64,000 nucleotides of DNA from assembly GCA_963804245.1 (NCBI GenBank), contig CAWDPQ010000012.1, forward strand, positions 124,001 through 188,000, read 5' to 3'. Below the pieces are notes generated by a model. It was given only the letters and a program-made list of their open reading frames with translations. It was not told where the DNA came from and searched no databases. Each line of letters opens with the position of its first letter. Positions within the stretch are counted from its first letter, which is position 1. The stretch is from CAWDPQ01 sp963804245 (GTDB taxonomy: Bacteria; Acidobacteriota; Vicinamibacteria; Vicinamibacterales; 2-12-FULL-66-21). The position numbers and the translations under genes were made by a program. This document shows positions 53,095 to 62,600 of the stretch, in pieces.

Positions 53095-53678
53095 GAGCCG
53101 TCCTTCTCGTCAGTCTTGACCCACTTCAGATTCTTCTGCAGTGGATGGCGCAGATCCACGTGGCCGGCAAGGGTGTCCACTTCATGGCCATCGATCAGGA
53201 TTTGCACGCGAGTGATCGCGGGGAGATTGACCGTCAGCGCGTTGACGATCGCGTAGATCGTGAAGAGCTCGTCGAGCGCTCCGCCCGTGTGTCGGGACCG
53301 CGCATCGGCACTCAAGTCCACATAGGCGTGTCCCTTGTCGCTGAGAAACAACGATCGCAGCGCGGTTGCTTCCGGGATTGCAGAAGAGAGGGGAGCCGGT
53401 GCGTGACCAAGCTGCGCTTCCAGGATCCGGCGCGCCTGTTCGTCGACCGGTTCGCCGAACGTGACTTCGCGCTGAACGCCGACCAGCGATAAACCGTCCT
53501 CGGAAATGAAATACAAGGTTGCCGTGATTTTGCGCTCAGGTGCCGCCGGCGCCGAGGCTGCCGGCGCCGACGTCGGCTGGCGCGAACCAGACCAGCGTGG
53601 CAGTCCGACGAAGAGCATCCAGCCGCCGGCAATGGCCAGGACGGCCACCGCTGCGGCGGCCGCTAATCGCCGCGGCAT
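53091..53678 (-). CDS. GerMN-domain protein, membrane-anchored
   Basis: The 195-residue protein has an N-terminal membrane helix (RLAAAAAVAVLAIAGGWMLF), a Pro/Ala linker, and a GerMN domain: KITATLYFISEDGLSLVGVQ, VTFGEPVDEQARRILEAQLG, LRSLFLSDKGHAYVDLSADA, ELFTIYAIVNALTVNLPAIT and VQILIDGHEVDTLAGHVDL. GerMN domains occur in GerM and LpqB and are linked to envelope assembly. It overlaps the amidase stop by 1 base. Confidence 0.85.
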   Translation of the reverse strand: MPRRLAAAAAVAVLAIAGGWMLFVGLPRWSGSRQPTSAPAASAPAAPERKITATLYFISEDGLSLVGVQREVTFGEPVDEQARRILEAQLGHAPAPLSSAIPEATALRSLFLSDKGHAYVDLSADARSRHTGGALDELFTIYAIVNALTVNLPAITRVQILIDGHEVDTLAGHVDLRHPLQKNLKWVKTDEKDGS

Positions 53679-55255
53679 CAGCGCGCTCCAGGGCCGCGGG
53701 GTGTCGCCGGAGGAGCCTCCGTACGTTCGGCTCGCGAGTTGCGGAACGCCACAACGCTGTCGACGAGAGCCTGCACGAGCGTGCTTTGAAACGTATCCGA
53801 GGCGAGCTGCTTTTCCTGTTCAGGGTTGGAGATGAAACCCATTTCGACCAGCACCGCCGGCATGTTGGCGCCGACGAGCACGCGGAACGGCGCCTGCTGA
53901 ATCGCCCGCGGACTCATGGGGACGCGCGCGCGCAGGCCGCTCTCGATCATCCTGGCGAGGAGCGCCGACTGCTCGATGTAGCGTGCCTGGGCCATCTCCC
54001 AGAGGATCACTTCGATGTCGCGCGTCCCTCCACCGAACACCGGCAGCGCCTCGCCCTCGCCTTGTGCGACGCGTTGCGCTTCGTCGCCGTAGTCGGCCAG
54101 GCTCAGGTAGAAGACCTCGGCGCCGCCAGCGGAGGCCCGCACCGAGGCATTGGCATGAAGACTGAGAAAAATGTCCGCTTTGTTGTTGTTGGCGACGGCG
54201 GCGCGCTCATCGAGTGCCACCGCTTCGTCGCGATCGCGCGTGAGGATCACGCGCAAGCCGAGCCGCGCCTCGAGCGCGGCTTTGAGGCGACGCGCGACGC
54301 TCAGCGTGACGTCCTTTTCAAGCGTACCACCGGGTCCCCGTGCGCCCTCTTCCGCTCCGCCGTGGCCCGCATCGATCACGATCGTGCGCATGCCGCCGGA
54401 CGGTGCAAGATCGAGAATCGGCGGTGCCTCCGGTGGTGAGGCCACAGGCGGCGGCGGCGCGGGCGCTGTCTCCGTTGTCGCCGTGAGCACTTCCACGATG
54501 ACCCGTCCGGCACCGCGATCGCCGGGCACATCGGATGTGCGGAATGAGGCGAACTTCGGTCCAAGATCGACGACGATGGCCGAGGGTTGTTCGGCCGGTC
54601 GCACGGCCTGAATCATGTCGGGCACCGTAGACACCGGCAGCGTCGCGTCGAGTGCGTCCGCTTCGAACTTCACGAGGATGCGATTGCCGTCCTGTGACAC
54701 CGTGTGCGGCGTGGCTGGTGCCACTTCCAGGGTGAGGCGGGCAAGCACGCCGAGCGCTTCGATTCGACCGGCCAGTCGCGGCACTCGAATGTCGCCCGAG
54801 AGCAGAAGCCGCGATGGTTTCCGAAGCTCTATACGAATCCCGAGCGCGGTCGCCAGCGCACGCGGGACGAAATCAACAGGCACGAACCACGCACGCCCCT
54901 CGCGAACCGGAGGTGCCGGCAAGGAAACGAGTCGGCCTCCTACTGACGCGAGACCCTGGCCGGGGGACAGCACGATCGTCTGACCGCGCGAGGAAACGGT
55001 AATGCCGCCGGCCGCGGTGTCCTCGCGCACCGACAACTCGAACAATTTTGCGAGATCGTCGAGCGCGAACATTTCCTGTCCGTTGATCACGCGCGCGGGA
55101 AGGGGACGGCGCCCCTCACGGGACAGAACGGTGTAAGGTGCGGCTGTAACGGGCGCCTGCGCCCGCGACGCCGGAGCGAGCGCCATGAGCGACGCGATGA
55201 CGGCTCCGATCGCGACGCAAGCTCCCGCCCTGCGCAGAGGTTTCACGGTATCCAA
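53678..55255 (-). CDS. N-acetylmuramoyl-L-alanine amidase with AMIN domain
   Basis: The 525-residue protein has a signal peptide (about 1-32) and an N-terminal copper-amine-oxidase-like/AMIN beta domain (ENINGQEMFALDDL-type VINGQEMFALDDLAKLFELS). The C-terminal Amidase_3 domain has IVIDAGHGGAEEGARGPGGT (zinc His), RVILTRDRDEAVALDERAAV, FLSLHANASVRASAGGAEVF (second zinc His), and AVLVEMGFISNPEQEKQLAS (catalytic Glu). It splits cell-wall peptides from glycan, in daughter separation. It is the first gene of the unit with GerMN, rph and rdgB. Confidence 0.9.
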   Translation of the reverse strand: MDTVKPLRRAGACVAIGAVIASLMALAPASRAQAPVTAAPYTVLSREGRRPLPARVINGQEMFALDDLAKLFELSVREDTAAGGITVSSRGQTIVLSPGQGLASVGGRLVSLPAPPVREGRAWFVPVDFVPRALATALGIRIELRKPSRLLLSGDIRVPRLAGRIEALGVLARLTLEVAPATPHTVSQDGNRILVKFEADALDATLPVSTVPDMIQAVRPAEQPSAIVVDLGPKFASFRTSDVPGDRGAGRVIVEVLTATTETAPAPPPPVASPPEAPPILDLAPSGGMRTIVIDAGHGGAEEGARGPGGTLEKDVTLSVARRLKAALEARLGLRVILTRDRDEAVALDERAAVANNNKADIFLSLHANASVRASAGGAEVFYLSLADYGDEAQRVAQGEGEALPVFGGGTRDIEVILWEMAQARYIEQSALLARMIESGLRARVPMSPRAIQQAPFRVLVGANMPAVLVEMGFISNPEQEKQLASDTFQSTLVQALVDSVVAFRNSRAERTEAPPATPRGPGAR

Positions 55256-55423
55256 TGATAAACCGGTTGTCTTGGCGACCGGCGACCAGGGTGATCGACG
55301 AAGACCCTCGTCGAAACGTTGCCGGCTGAGGTCAAGTGTGTGCCGATCGGGCCATGTTTTCGGGCCGTGCGCACAGCGTGGAGACCTAAGAATTCAGGTG
55401 CGATTGGCCGACAAAGTAGTCGT

Positions 55424-55454
55424 GGGCTCGGAGCTCGGGAGCTCGGGGCTCGGG
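55424..55454 (+). repeat. Degenerate GGGGCTCGG low-complexity element 3
   Basis: gggctcgg and gagctcggg units in 31 bases, inside the amidase/ssrA gap. See the two other copies at 42095 and 49187. Confidence 0.6.
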
Positions 55455-55529
55455 ACTTTGGGTTGGCGATGTCCGTCCGCCTTCGCTTGAATGCCACGGC
55501 AACCAAGCTACTACGGCGCGACTGGCTGC

Positions 55530-55783
55530 GAGCGTGGGGAAGTGAAGGGGCCCCGCCGAGCGAACTGAATGAGGAGGCAAGCGAGGCCGAAGGCCGAGCG
55601 CGCAGTGAGCGTGGGGAAGTGAAAGGGGCCCGCGAGCGAACTGAATGAGGAAGCAAGCGAGGCCGAAGGCCGAGCGCGCAGTGAGCGTGGGGAAGTGAAA
55701 GGGGCCCCGCCGAGCGAACTGAATGAGGAAGCAAGCGAGGCCGAAGGCCGAGCGCGCAGTGAGCGTGGGGAAGTGAAAGGGGA
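55530..55783 (+). repeat. Tandem repeat, about 78-bp unit, 3.3 copies
   Basis: Units begin with gagcgtggggaagtgaa at 55530, 55607, 55683 and 55761 (lengths 77, 76, 78 and a 23-base partial). Copies differ by one or two single-base changes only. Each unit contains the small inverted repeat ggccgaaggcc. The array ends 24 bases before the 3' end of ssrA. Confidence 0.85.
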
Positions 55784-55806
55784 CCCCACGCGAACGGAGT
55801 AATAAA

Positions 55807-56160
55807 TGGAGGCGCCGGGATTTGCACCCGGGTCCGAAAATACATCCCCGCAGGAATCTACGATGCGTATCCGCTTCTATGGGTCTCGCTTCCGGCGTCG
55901 AGAAGCGGCGAAGAATCGCCGGAAGCCAGCCCCGGTAAGTCTCGTCACCGACGTCCGCGACAACGCGTCGGCGACCAGCCTGCTGAAATGACATCCAGTC
56001 CCAGCCCGCAGGCTGACTGGGGTGGACGCTCACAGGGGTTTAGGCTGCGAGAGCGAGCTGCGTGTCCGCAGTTATGGTTGTTTCCATCGGATTAACGAGG
56101 GTGATGGTCCTCGGCACGCATCCTGCGAAACCGTATCTCCGTCGAATCTAGGTCGCCCCC
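55807..56160 (-). ncRNA. ssrA: Transfer-messenger RNA (tmRNA)
   Basis: The minus-strand 5' end GGGGGCGACCTAGATTCGAC (56160 down) and the 3' end with T-arm ccggg tgcaaat cccgg then CGCCTCCA (55814-55807) form the tRNA-like domain. GGGGGCG pairs with CGCCTCC with one G-U. CCA is not encoded. The tag frame at 56069-56040 reads ADTQLALAA, then TAA, with GCG as resume codon. It rescues ribosomes stalled on broken mRNA. Length 354 nt fits. The T-loop TGCAAAT is unusual versus TTCRANY. Confidence 0.93.
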
Positions 56161-56271
56161 CAACGCTCCATTGTAGGGGAACCACGGCCTGTCGTCAACT
56201 TGCTGGAGTCATTGAACTTGCGCCGCCTGACCCGACTTGACTGGCGGGGATCCGGCCCGGATAATCCGATT

Positions 56272-58594
56272 ATGCCGAACGAACAGCTTCGTAATGCGGT
56301 CGAAGCGCTGCGCGCTGGCCTGCAGCAGCAGCTCGATGTGCAGCTCAGCTCGCTGACCGAGCACCACGAGCAGGCGATCGACAACGCCCGGCGAAGCGCC
56401 GAGGCGGACGCCGACGTGCGCTGGACCGCCAAGCTCGATGCGGTGAAAACCGAGTGGGTGACGCGATTGGAGTCGGAGCTCTCCGCGGCCCGAGCCGAGG
56501 CAGACCTGCGATTCACGACCGAAGTCGTCCGCCTGAAAGCGGCGGCGGAGCAGGCGGCGGTCGAAGCAGCGGCGCGCACGCGTGCCCAGGTCGAACGGGC
56601 GGCGGCTGAAGCGGCGGCGCGCGCTCGAGCCGAAGCCGAACAGGCCTCGGCGGAGCTGGCGGCAAAGATTCGGGCCGAAGCGGAGCAGGCATCGGCGGAG
56701 CAGGCGGCAAGAATGCGAGCCGAAGCGGAGCAGGCATCGGCGGAGCAGGCGGCAAGAATGCGAGCCGAAGCGGAGCAGGCATCGGCGGAGCAGGCGGCAA
56801 GAATGCGAGCCGAGGCGGAACAGGCATCGGCGGAGCTGGCGGCAAGGATGCGGGTCGAAGCGGAACAGGCATCGGCGGAGCAGGCGGCAAGAATGCGAGC
56901 CGAAGCGGAGCAGGCATCGGCGGAGCAGGCGGCAAGAATGCGAGCCGAGGCGGAACAGGCCTCGGCGGAGCTGGCGGCAAAGATTCGGGTCGAAGCGGAG
57001 CAGGCATCGGCACAGCAGGCGGCGAGGATGCGAGCCGAAGCAGCACAGGCGTTAGCGGAGCAGGCAGCAAAGATACGAGGCGAAGCGGAGCAGGCATCGG
57101 CGCAGCAAGCGGCAAAAATGCAAGCCGAAACGGAACAAGCGACCGCGCAGGCAATCGCGCAGGCAACCGGCCAGGTGACCGCACGTCTTCGCGCCGAGGC
57201 CGAACAGGCGGCGGCGCTTGCGGCGGTGCGAGTCCGCGAAGAAGCCGATCAGGAAGTCGAAAGCGAACGGCAGCGTGGCATTGCTTTGCTCGACGCCGAG
57301 CGAGAGCGCTCGGCCGCCGACCTGAATGCCGAACGCCAGCGGGTTGGATTCGCTGCTCGACGCGGAGCGTCAGCGCCTCGAATCCGAACTGGTGGCGGAA
57401 CGACAGCGCGCCGAAGCGGATCGCGTGCTGGAGCGGCAGCGTTTCGACGCGGAACGACAGCAGTTTCGAACCGAGCGCAACCGCATGGAGGCCGAGCGGC
57501 AGACCCTGCTGCTCGAGCGCGATCGGCTGCAGTCCGATGCGCAAGAGCGCGCTCCTGTGTTGCTGGATCAGCGTCCCGGCCAGCTCGACGAACTCAACCA
57601 GACCGTACAGCGACTCGAGTCGGCGCTCGAAACCGAGCGTCAGCAGTCGCGGCGCTTCAAGGAGGAGCTCGGGGAGGCGCGGGTGTCGCTGCGCCAGGTG
57701 GAAGCCACGCTCGAGGAGGAACGACAGGCGCGAGCCAGCGAAATCGAGGCGCCGGTTCTGTCGGTGGTCCCCGAACCCGAACCCGTGAACCTGATCGACG
57801 TGAACGCGCTGGAAAGCCAATCGGAAGTCGGGACGGTCGATCGGTTGTTCGGGGCGATGCGTGCCATGGATGCCGCGAAGTCCTTGACCGAGATTCTCAC
57901 GATCCTCGTGCAGGCGGCGGCAACCGAAGCATCACGCGCCGCGGTCTTCATCGGTCACGGCGATCATCTGCAAGGCCACAAAGCCATCGGGTTCACGACA
58001 GAGGTCGGTGCACACCGAGTCGCGGCGACGGGTGCCGGACTCCTCGCACAGGCGGTGGAACGTCGCGAAGCAGTCATGAGCTCGCGGGAACCAGGACTCG
58101 AGCCGCCGGCGTTTGCCGGTCAGCCGGCCGGACAGGCATCGCTTGCGCTGCCGATTGCGATTGGTGGTGAACCGGTGGCGGTCCTGTATGCTGACGATGG
58201 GGGCAGTACGAATCAGATTGCGCCAGCATCGTGGCCGGAAGCCGTGCAGATCCTCGGCAGCCACGCTGCATCCTGTCTGGCCCACCTGACTGCCACGCGC
58301 ACGGCTCAGGCGATGCGCATCGCAGGAAGCGGGATCTCGGACGATGAAGGCAGCGCGAAGCGGTACGCGCGTCTGCTGGTATCGGAGATCAAGTTGTACA
58401 ACGAAGCCGCCGTCCGCGTTGGCCGCGAAAACCACGACCTGCTCTATCGGCTTCGTTCCGAGATCGAACGCGCCCGCCGGCTGTATGAGGAGCGCGTGCC
58501 CGCAGGCACTGGTCCGCAGCACGCCTACTTCCAGCAGGAGCTGGTTCAGACTCTCGCCGACGGGAATGCGGCGCTGCTCGGCGAGCCAGCGTGA
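56272..58594 (+). CDS. Long coiled-coil protein with C-terminal GAF-like domain, one frameshift
   Basis: ATG 56272 gives MPNEQLRNAVEALRAGLQQQ and continuous alpha helix to about residue 480. A low-variation segment (56560-57200) has 15-residue repeats AEAEQASAEQAARMR, 45 bp each. Near 57341 the frame gains one G in a GGG run: AERQR continues as LDSLLDAERQRLESELVAER. The C-terminus has a GAF-like domain (DRLFGAMRAMDAAKSLTEIL, ASRAAVFIGHGDHLQGHKAI, ASLALPIAIGGEPVAVLYAD) and a final helix. Repaired length is about 773 residues. The stop overlaps the Slt start (GTGA), so they are coupled. Confidence 0.75.
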
Positions 58595-60855
58595 AACGCC
58601 TTCTCGTCCTGACCGTCGTCCTGTCGATCGCGAGTCCCCTTCGCGGGGACGTTGCGGCTCAGCTCACGACGACGAATCACCCGACGTTGTCGCGCGACGC
58701 CAGCGCGCTCTGGCTCGTGCCCTCCGAAAAGGAACGGCTCCGCCTCGCCGAGACTCACGACCGGCTTGCCGACGCCGTCGAGAAGTTTGCGGCGGCGGAC
58801 TATGCGGGTGCGCTGCCACTGGCGACTCGCGCAGCGGCTGTCGCTGGTCCGCTTCAGGACTACGCCAGGCTGTACCTCGGGTTGTCGCAGCTGCGGCTCG
58901 GCCGGATCGAGGACGGACGGCGCACGCTCGACGCCCTGCGCGCGACGAAGGCTCAGGGCTATCTCACCGTGGCCGCCGCTCTGGCCAGCGGAGAAGCGGC
59001 GGAGACTGCCGCGGACTTCGCAGCGGCGGTTGCGATCTACGACGCCCTTGCCAGCGACCGGGCTGCATTCGACGAGGAAATTCTGATGCGCCTCGGGCGC
59101 GCAGCGCTCGCTGCCGGCGATCGCACCAAGGCGGCAGCCGCCTACCATCGCGTCTATTACGAGCTGCCGTTGAGCGACAGCGCGTCGATCGCTGCCGAAC
59201 GTCTGGAGACGCTGAAGGAACACGTGGTCCGCTCCGGCTACAAAGCCGACTTCAACCGCGCCTCGATCCTCTTCGGCGCGCGTCGTTACACCGACGCGCG
59301 AGCGGGCTTTCAGGGAGTCGTCACCGAGACCAGCGGCGATGATCGCGAGCTGGCCGACCTGCGCATCGCCGAATCCGATTTCTATCTGCGGCGCTATGAG
59401 TCGGCATCCAACGTGCTGAAGCCGTACCTGGAGAGCGCGTCGCGCAAGGCGGAGGCGCGCTTCTTCTACCTTTCCGCGCTGCGTGAGATTGGACGTGACG
59501 AGGAATACATCGCGCTCACGAAGGCACTCGTAACCGAGTTTCCCGATAGCAGCTGGTCGGAGGAGGCGCTCAACAACCTCGGCACGTTCTACATCCTCGA
59601 GAACGAGGACGAACTGGCGGCGCAAACCTTTGCCGAGCTCTTCAAGAAGTTCCCCGCCGGCGTGCGATCGGAACGAGCGGCATGGAAGGCGGGTTGGTGG
59701 AGCTACAAGAACGGTGACTACGCGAGCACCGTGCGCATCTTCGAAGACGCGGCGGCGGCATTTCCGCGCTCGGACTACAGGCCGTCCTATCTGTACTGGG
59801 CCGCGCGCGCCCACGCCAAGCTCGATCGAGGAACCGAAGCCGTCGAACGACTGCGGATCGTCCACGCCGACTATCGCAACTGGTACTACGGCCGACTCGC
59901 GCAGCAGCAGCTGGCGCGAGCCGGGGATCAGCTGTCGACTGCCGACAGGGCCGTCTCTGCTTCGCGTCAGCCGGTCACAGCGACACCTTCGCATCCGCCG
60001 ACCGAGGCGCGGATCCGCGCACTGCTCGGCGCCGGCCTGTATGGCGACGCCTTGAGCGAGCTGAGATATGCGCAGCGTGCCTGGGGCGGCAACCCCGCGC
60101 TCGATGCCACGATCGCGTGGGCATATCATCGGCAGGGCGAGCTGCGGCGCGCGATCACGATGATGCGCCGCGCATATCCGCAGTTCCTCGCATCGGGTGG
60201 GCACGAGCTGCCGACCGAGCTTCTCCAGGTCATCTTTCCGCTCACGTACTGGGATTCGATCCGGAAACACTCGGAAGCGCGCGGGCTGGACCCTTATCTC
60301 ATCGCAGCCCTCATCGCACAGGAATCGACGTTCGACCCCAAGGTCCGATCCGCAGCCAATGCGTGGGGTCTGATGCAGATTGTCCCCGCAACCGGCCGTC
60401 GCCTCGCGCGAACACTCAACATTCGTGGCTTCACGACGAACCGGCTGACGGATGCCGACACCAACATTCGGATGGGGACGCTGTACTTCTCCCAGCTGGC
60501 GCGACAGTTCGGTGGGACGCACTATGCGCTCGCCAGCTATAACGCCGGCGAGAGCCGTGTCGTCCGGTGGAAATCGGAAAGGCCCGGGCTGGACGAGGAC
60601 GAGTTCATCGACGACATCCCGTTCCCCGAGACTCAGAACTACGTCAAGCGCATACTCGGAACGGCCGAGGACTACAGGCGTCTCTACGGAGAGGCAGGCG
60701 GCCGGCCGATTCCCGTGACGGTTGCCGAGAGCAGCTCTGAACCAGCGCCGACGCGAACCGCTGCCAGCGCCAAGAGCAACGCGAAGGCCACAACGCGCAA
60801 GTCCGTCAAGAAGCCGTCCGCCCGGCGCGCCAAGCCCCGCGCCCGTCAGGGATAG
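58591..60855 (+). CDS. Slt-type soluble lytic murein transglycosylase with TPR-like repeats
   Basis: GTG 58591 overlaps the previous stop. A 754-residue exported protein: signal peptide MKRLLVLTVVLSIASPLRGD, then a helical-repeat (TPR/SLT70-like) region with AGALPLATRAAAVAGPLQDY, FPDSSWSEEALNNLGTFYIL and AWKAGWWSYKNGDYASTVRI. The SLT domain has catalytic Glu578 (LIAALIAQESTFDPKVRSAA), NAWGLMQIVPATGRRLART, ASYNAGESRVVRWK and FPETQNYVKRILG. A basic, Lys/Arg-rich tail ends it. It cleaves peptidoglycan in the periplasm. Confidence 0.88.
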   Translation: MKRLLVLTVVLSIASPLRGDVAAQLTTTNHPTLSRDASALWLVPSEKERLRLAETHDRLADAVEKFAAADYAGALPLATRAAAVAGPLQDYARLYLGLSQLRLGRIEDGRRTLDALRATKAQGYLTVAAALASGEAAETAADFAAAVAIYDALASDRAAFDEEILMRLGRAALAAGDRTKAAAAYHRVYYELPLSDSASIAAERLETLKEHVVRSGYKADFNRASILFGARRYTDARAGFQGVVTETSGDDRELADLRIAESDFYLRRYESASNVLKPYLESASRKAEARFFYLSALREIGRDEEYIALTKALVTEFPDSSWSEEALNNLGTFYILENEDELAAQTFAELFKKFPAGVRSERAAWKAGWWSYKNGDYASTVRIFEDAAAAFPRSDYRPSYLYWAARAHAKLDRGTEAVERLRIVHADYRNWYYGRLAQQQLARAGDQLSTADRAVSASRQPVTATPSHPPTEARIRALLGAGLYGDALSELRYAQRAWGGNPALDATIAWAYHRQGELRRAITMMRRAYPQFLASGGHELPTELLQVIFPLTYWDSIRKHSEARGLDPYLIAALIAQESTFDPKVRSAANAWGLMQIVPATGRRLARTLNIRGFTTNRLTDADTNIRMGTLYFSQLARQFGGTHYALASYNAGESRVVRWKSERPGLDEDEFIDDIPFPETQNYVKRILGTAEDYRRLYGEAGGRPIPVTVAESSSEPAPTRTAASAKSNAKATTRKSVKKPSARRAKPRARQG

Positions 60856-62528
60856 CCAACCACCTCGTACAGCGTCATATTCCGATCTGCCGATACCGGC
60901 CGCAGGTTGTTCACGAACGGCCGCAGTCGCTCTTCGATCTCTCGCCGCCGCGGTCCGAACATGTCCCAATGAATGGCAATGTAGCGGACGCGGCGACGTC
61001 TCAGCACGTTGAAGCTGTCGGTCGACGGGAACGAATCCAGGACGAAGGCCGCCTCTCTGAAGTCCTGAGGAAAGTAGTCGCTGTACCCGTTGACGAGCGG
61101 AAACCAGTGCGCTGTCGAGAACAGCATGTACTGCGTGTGCAGGTGATAGGCGACTCTGCTGCCGTAGAACGGAAATTCCGCCACCGGACCCCTTGGCAGC
61201 TGCGCCAGGAACTGGTACGGCTGCGGCAGAACCGGCGCGCGTTCCCAACCGAACGGTACCTCGTTCAATTCCAGCAGCGCGACGACAGAGAGTGCCATGG
61301 CGGCGATCGTCTGACGCCGCGGCGATGAGCGGCCGAGCAATTGCCGCACGCCAACGGCTGCCAGAACGGCAAGCGCCGTCATGACAACGGGACCGAGCCG
61401 AGAGGGCGCTCGCAAGAACGAGAACAGCGGAATCGTGTAGTAGAGGAGTGAATAGAGTCCCGCCGCAGGGCCGAATGACGCCCAGAAGGCGAGAAGGCCG
61501 ATCGTTCCAAATATCAGTACCGTCTCGCGCGTCGCAGGCGTTCCCACTTCGGGTGTCCCAGCCGCGCGAATGCCCGCGAACAGTCCGACCGCAGCCAGCG
61601 TGAGCGCCAGGAAGCCCGGGAACAACACCTCGTTGAAGCGCGGCCAGTCCTGAATGATGGCGAGCAGCCACCCATGCGCGTGGGCTGGTGAGGCAAGGTA
61701 GCTCGAAAGGTTGGCGGAATAGCGAACGCTCTCCGCGAGCGTGCGATGGAATCCTCCCTCCTGCTGCAGGCGAACGAACGGCAGAAAGAAGGGGAGCACG
61801 CAGACGAGCGAGACCACGGCACCGGTCGCAATCGCAATCCAATATCTCGCGTCCCGCCAACGTCCTCTCGTGATTGCCAGGACGATGGCGGCATATCCGA
61901 CGAGCAGGCCGGCAAAGATGCCGTAATACGCGCAAGCGAGCGCTTGAGCCGCCAGGGCGACGCCGAGCACGACGCCACGTGCGATTGAACGTGTTTCCGC
62001 GACGTCGTACATCAACAGCAGGGCGACGGGGATGCCGCCACCCATCAACAGCTGGATGTGGGGAGTGTGCGCGAAGAAATACGGGCTATACGCGTAGAGT
62101 ACCGCGGCCACGGCGGCAGCTCCCGTGCTCCCTGTCAGTCGGCGGGCGAGCAGCCACATGCCAACCGCCGACGTCGCGAATGCGAACATCAGCGCCGAGT
62201 TGTGCGTGACGTACGGATTGCCGGTCAGCAGCCAGCCCGGGATCCCGACGATGCCCCCGATCAGATTGATTTCAGAGTAGGCCAGTGTGCCTGTGTGTGG
62301 ATGAAAGATGTTCGCGTCGAACAACGCCAGCGGGGCGGTTGTGAGGGAGTGAGCGACCCAGGACACATTCCAGATCGCGAACGGCCCGTCTCCTGGCGCG
62401 GTGCGCCCCAGCCGTCCGAAGCCGGCGGCAAGAGGCCACGTCATGACGATGGTGATCGCCAGCGCGGCCACGCACGCGAGCGCGCTCGACGCGACGCGTC
62501 GCGGAATGGAGTCCGACCCGGCGTCCAT
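60846..62528 (-). CDS. Polytopic membrane protein, GT-C glycosyltransferase-like
   Basis: ATG 62528 (MDAGSDSIPRRVASSALACV) starts a 560-residue protein of about 11 membrane helices. The first loop has WPLAAGFGRLGRTAPGDGPF and IWNVSWVAHSL, followed by NIFHPHTGTLAYSEINL. This resembles the GT-C/PMT-like loop with Asp and Glu in EL1. The C-terminal periplasmic domain contains RVRYIAIHWDMFGPRRREIE. GT-C enzymes use lipid-linked sugars. Donor and acceptor are unknown. The stop overlaps the convergent Slt gene by 10 bases. Confidence 0.7.
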   Translation of the reverse strand: MDAGSDSIPRRVASSALACVAALAITIVMTWPLAAGFGRLGRTAPGDGPFAIWNVSWVAHSLTTAPLALFDANIFHPHTGTLAYSEINLIGGIVGIPGWLLTGNPYVTHNSALMFAFATSAVGMWLLARRLTGSTGAAAVAAVLYAYSPYFFAHTPHIQLLMGGGIPVALLLMYDVAETRSIARGVVLGVALAAQALACAYYGIFAGLLVGYAAIVLAITRGRWRDARYWIAIATGAVVSLVCVLPFFLPFVRLQQEGGFHRTLAESVRYSANLSSYLASPAHAHGWLLAIIQDWPRFNEVLFPGFLALTLAAVGLFAGIRAAGTPEVGTPATRETVLIFGTIGLLAFWASFGPAAGLYSLLYYTIPLFSFLRAPSRLGPVVMTALAVLAAVGVRQLLGRSSPRRQTIAAMALSVVALLELNEVPFGWERAPVLPQPYQFLAQLPRGPVAEFPFYGSRVAYHLHTQYMLFSTAHWFPLVNGYSDYFPQDFREAAFVLDSFPSTDSFNVLRRRRVRYIAIHWDMFGPRRREIEERLRPFVNNLRPVSADRNMTLYEVVGYP

Positions 62529-62600
62529 GTAGAATCCCCGTATTCTAAGCCAGCGAGTCACCCTCAACGATCGCAAAGGTCTACGGTCTTCACGTCCTTG

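Noticed and set aside
55530..55783. Possible CRISPR array
   Set aside because: Units are contiguous and nearly identical along their full 78 bp, with no spacers and no cas genes nearby.
56513..57820. Pro/Leu-rich minus-strand frame of 435 codons with repeats
   Set aside because: It is the complement of the 45-bp coiled-coil repeats; the repeats are explained by the plus-strand helix.
58546..61935. Very long minus-strand open frame (about 1129 codons) opposite Slt
   Set aside because: It is the antisense of a convincing Slt gene; residue use is Arg/Val-rich with no domains, as expected in GC-rich shadows.
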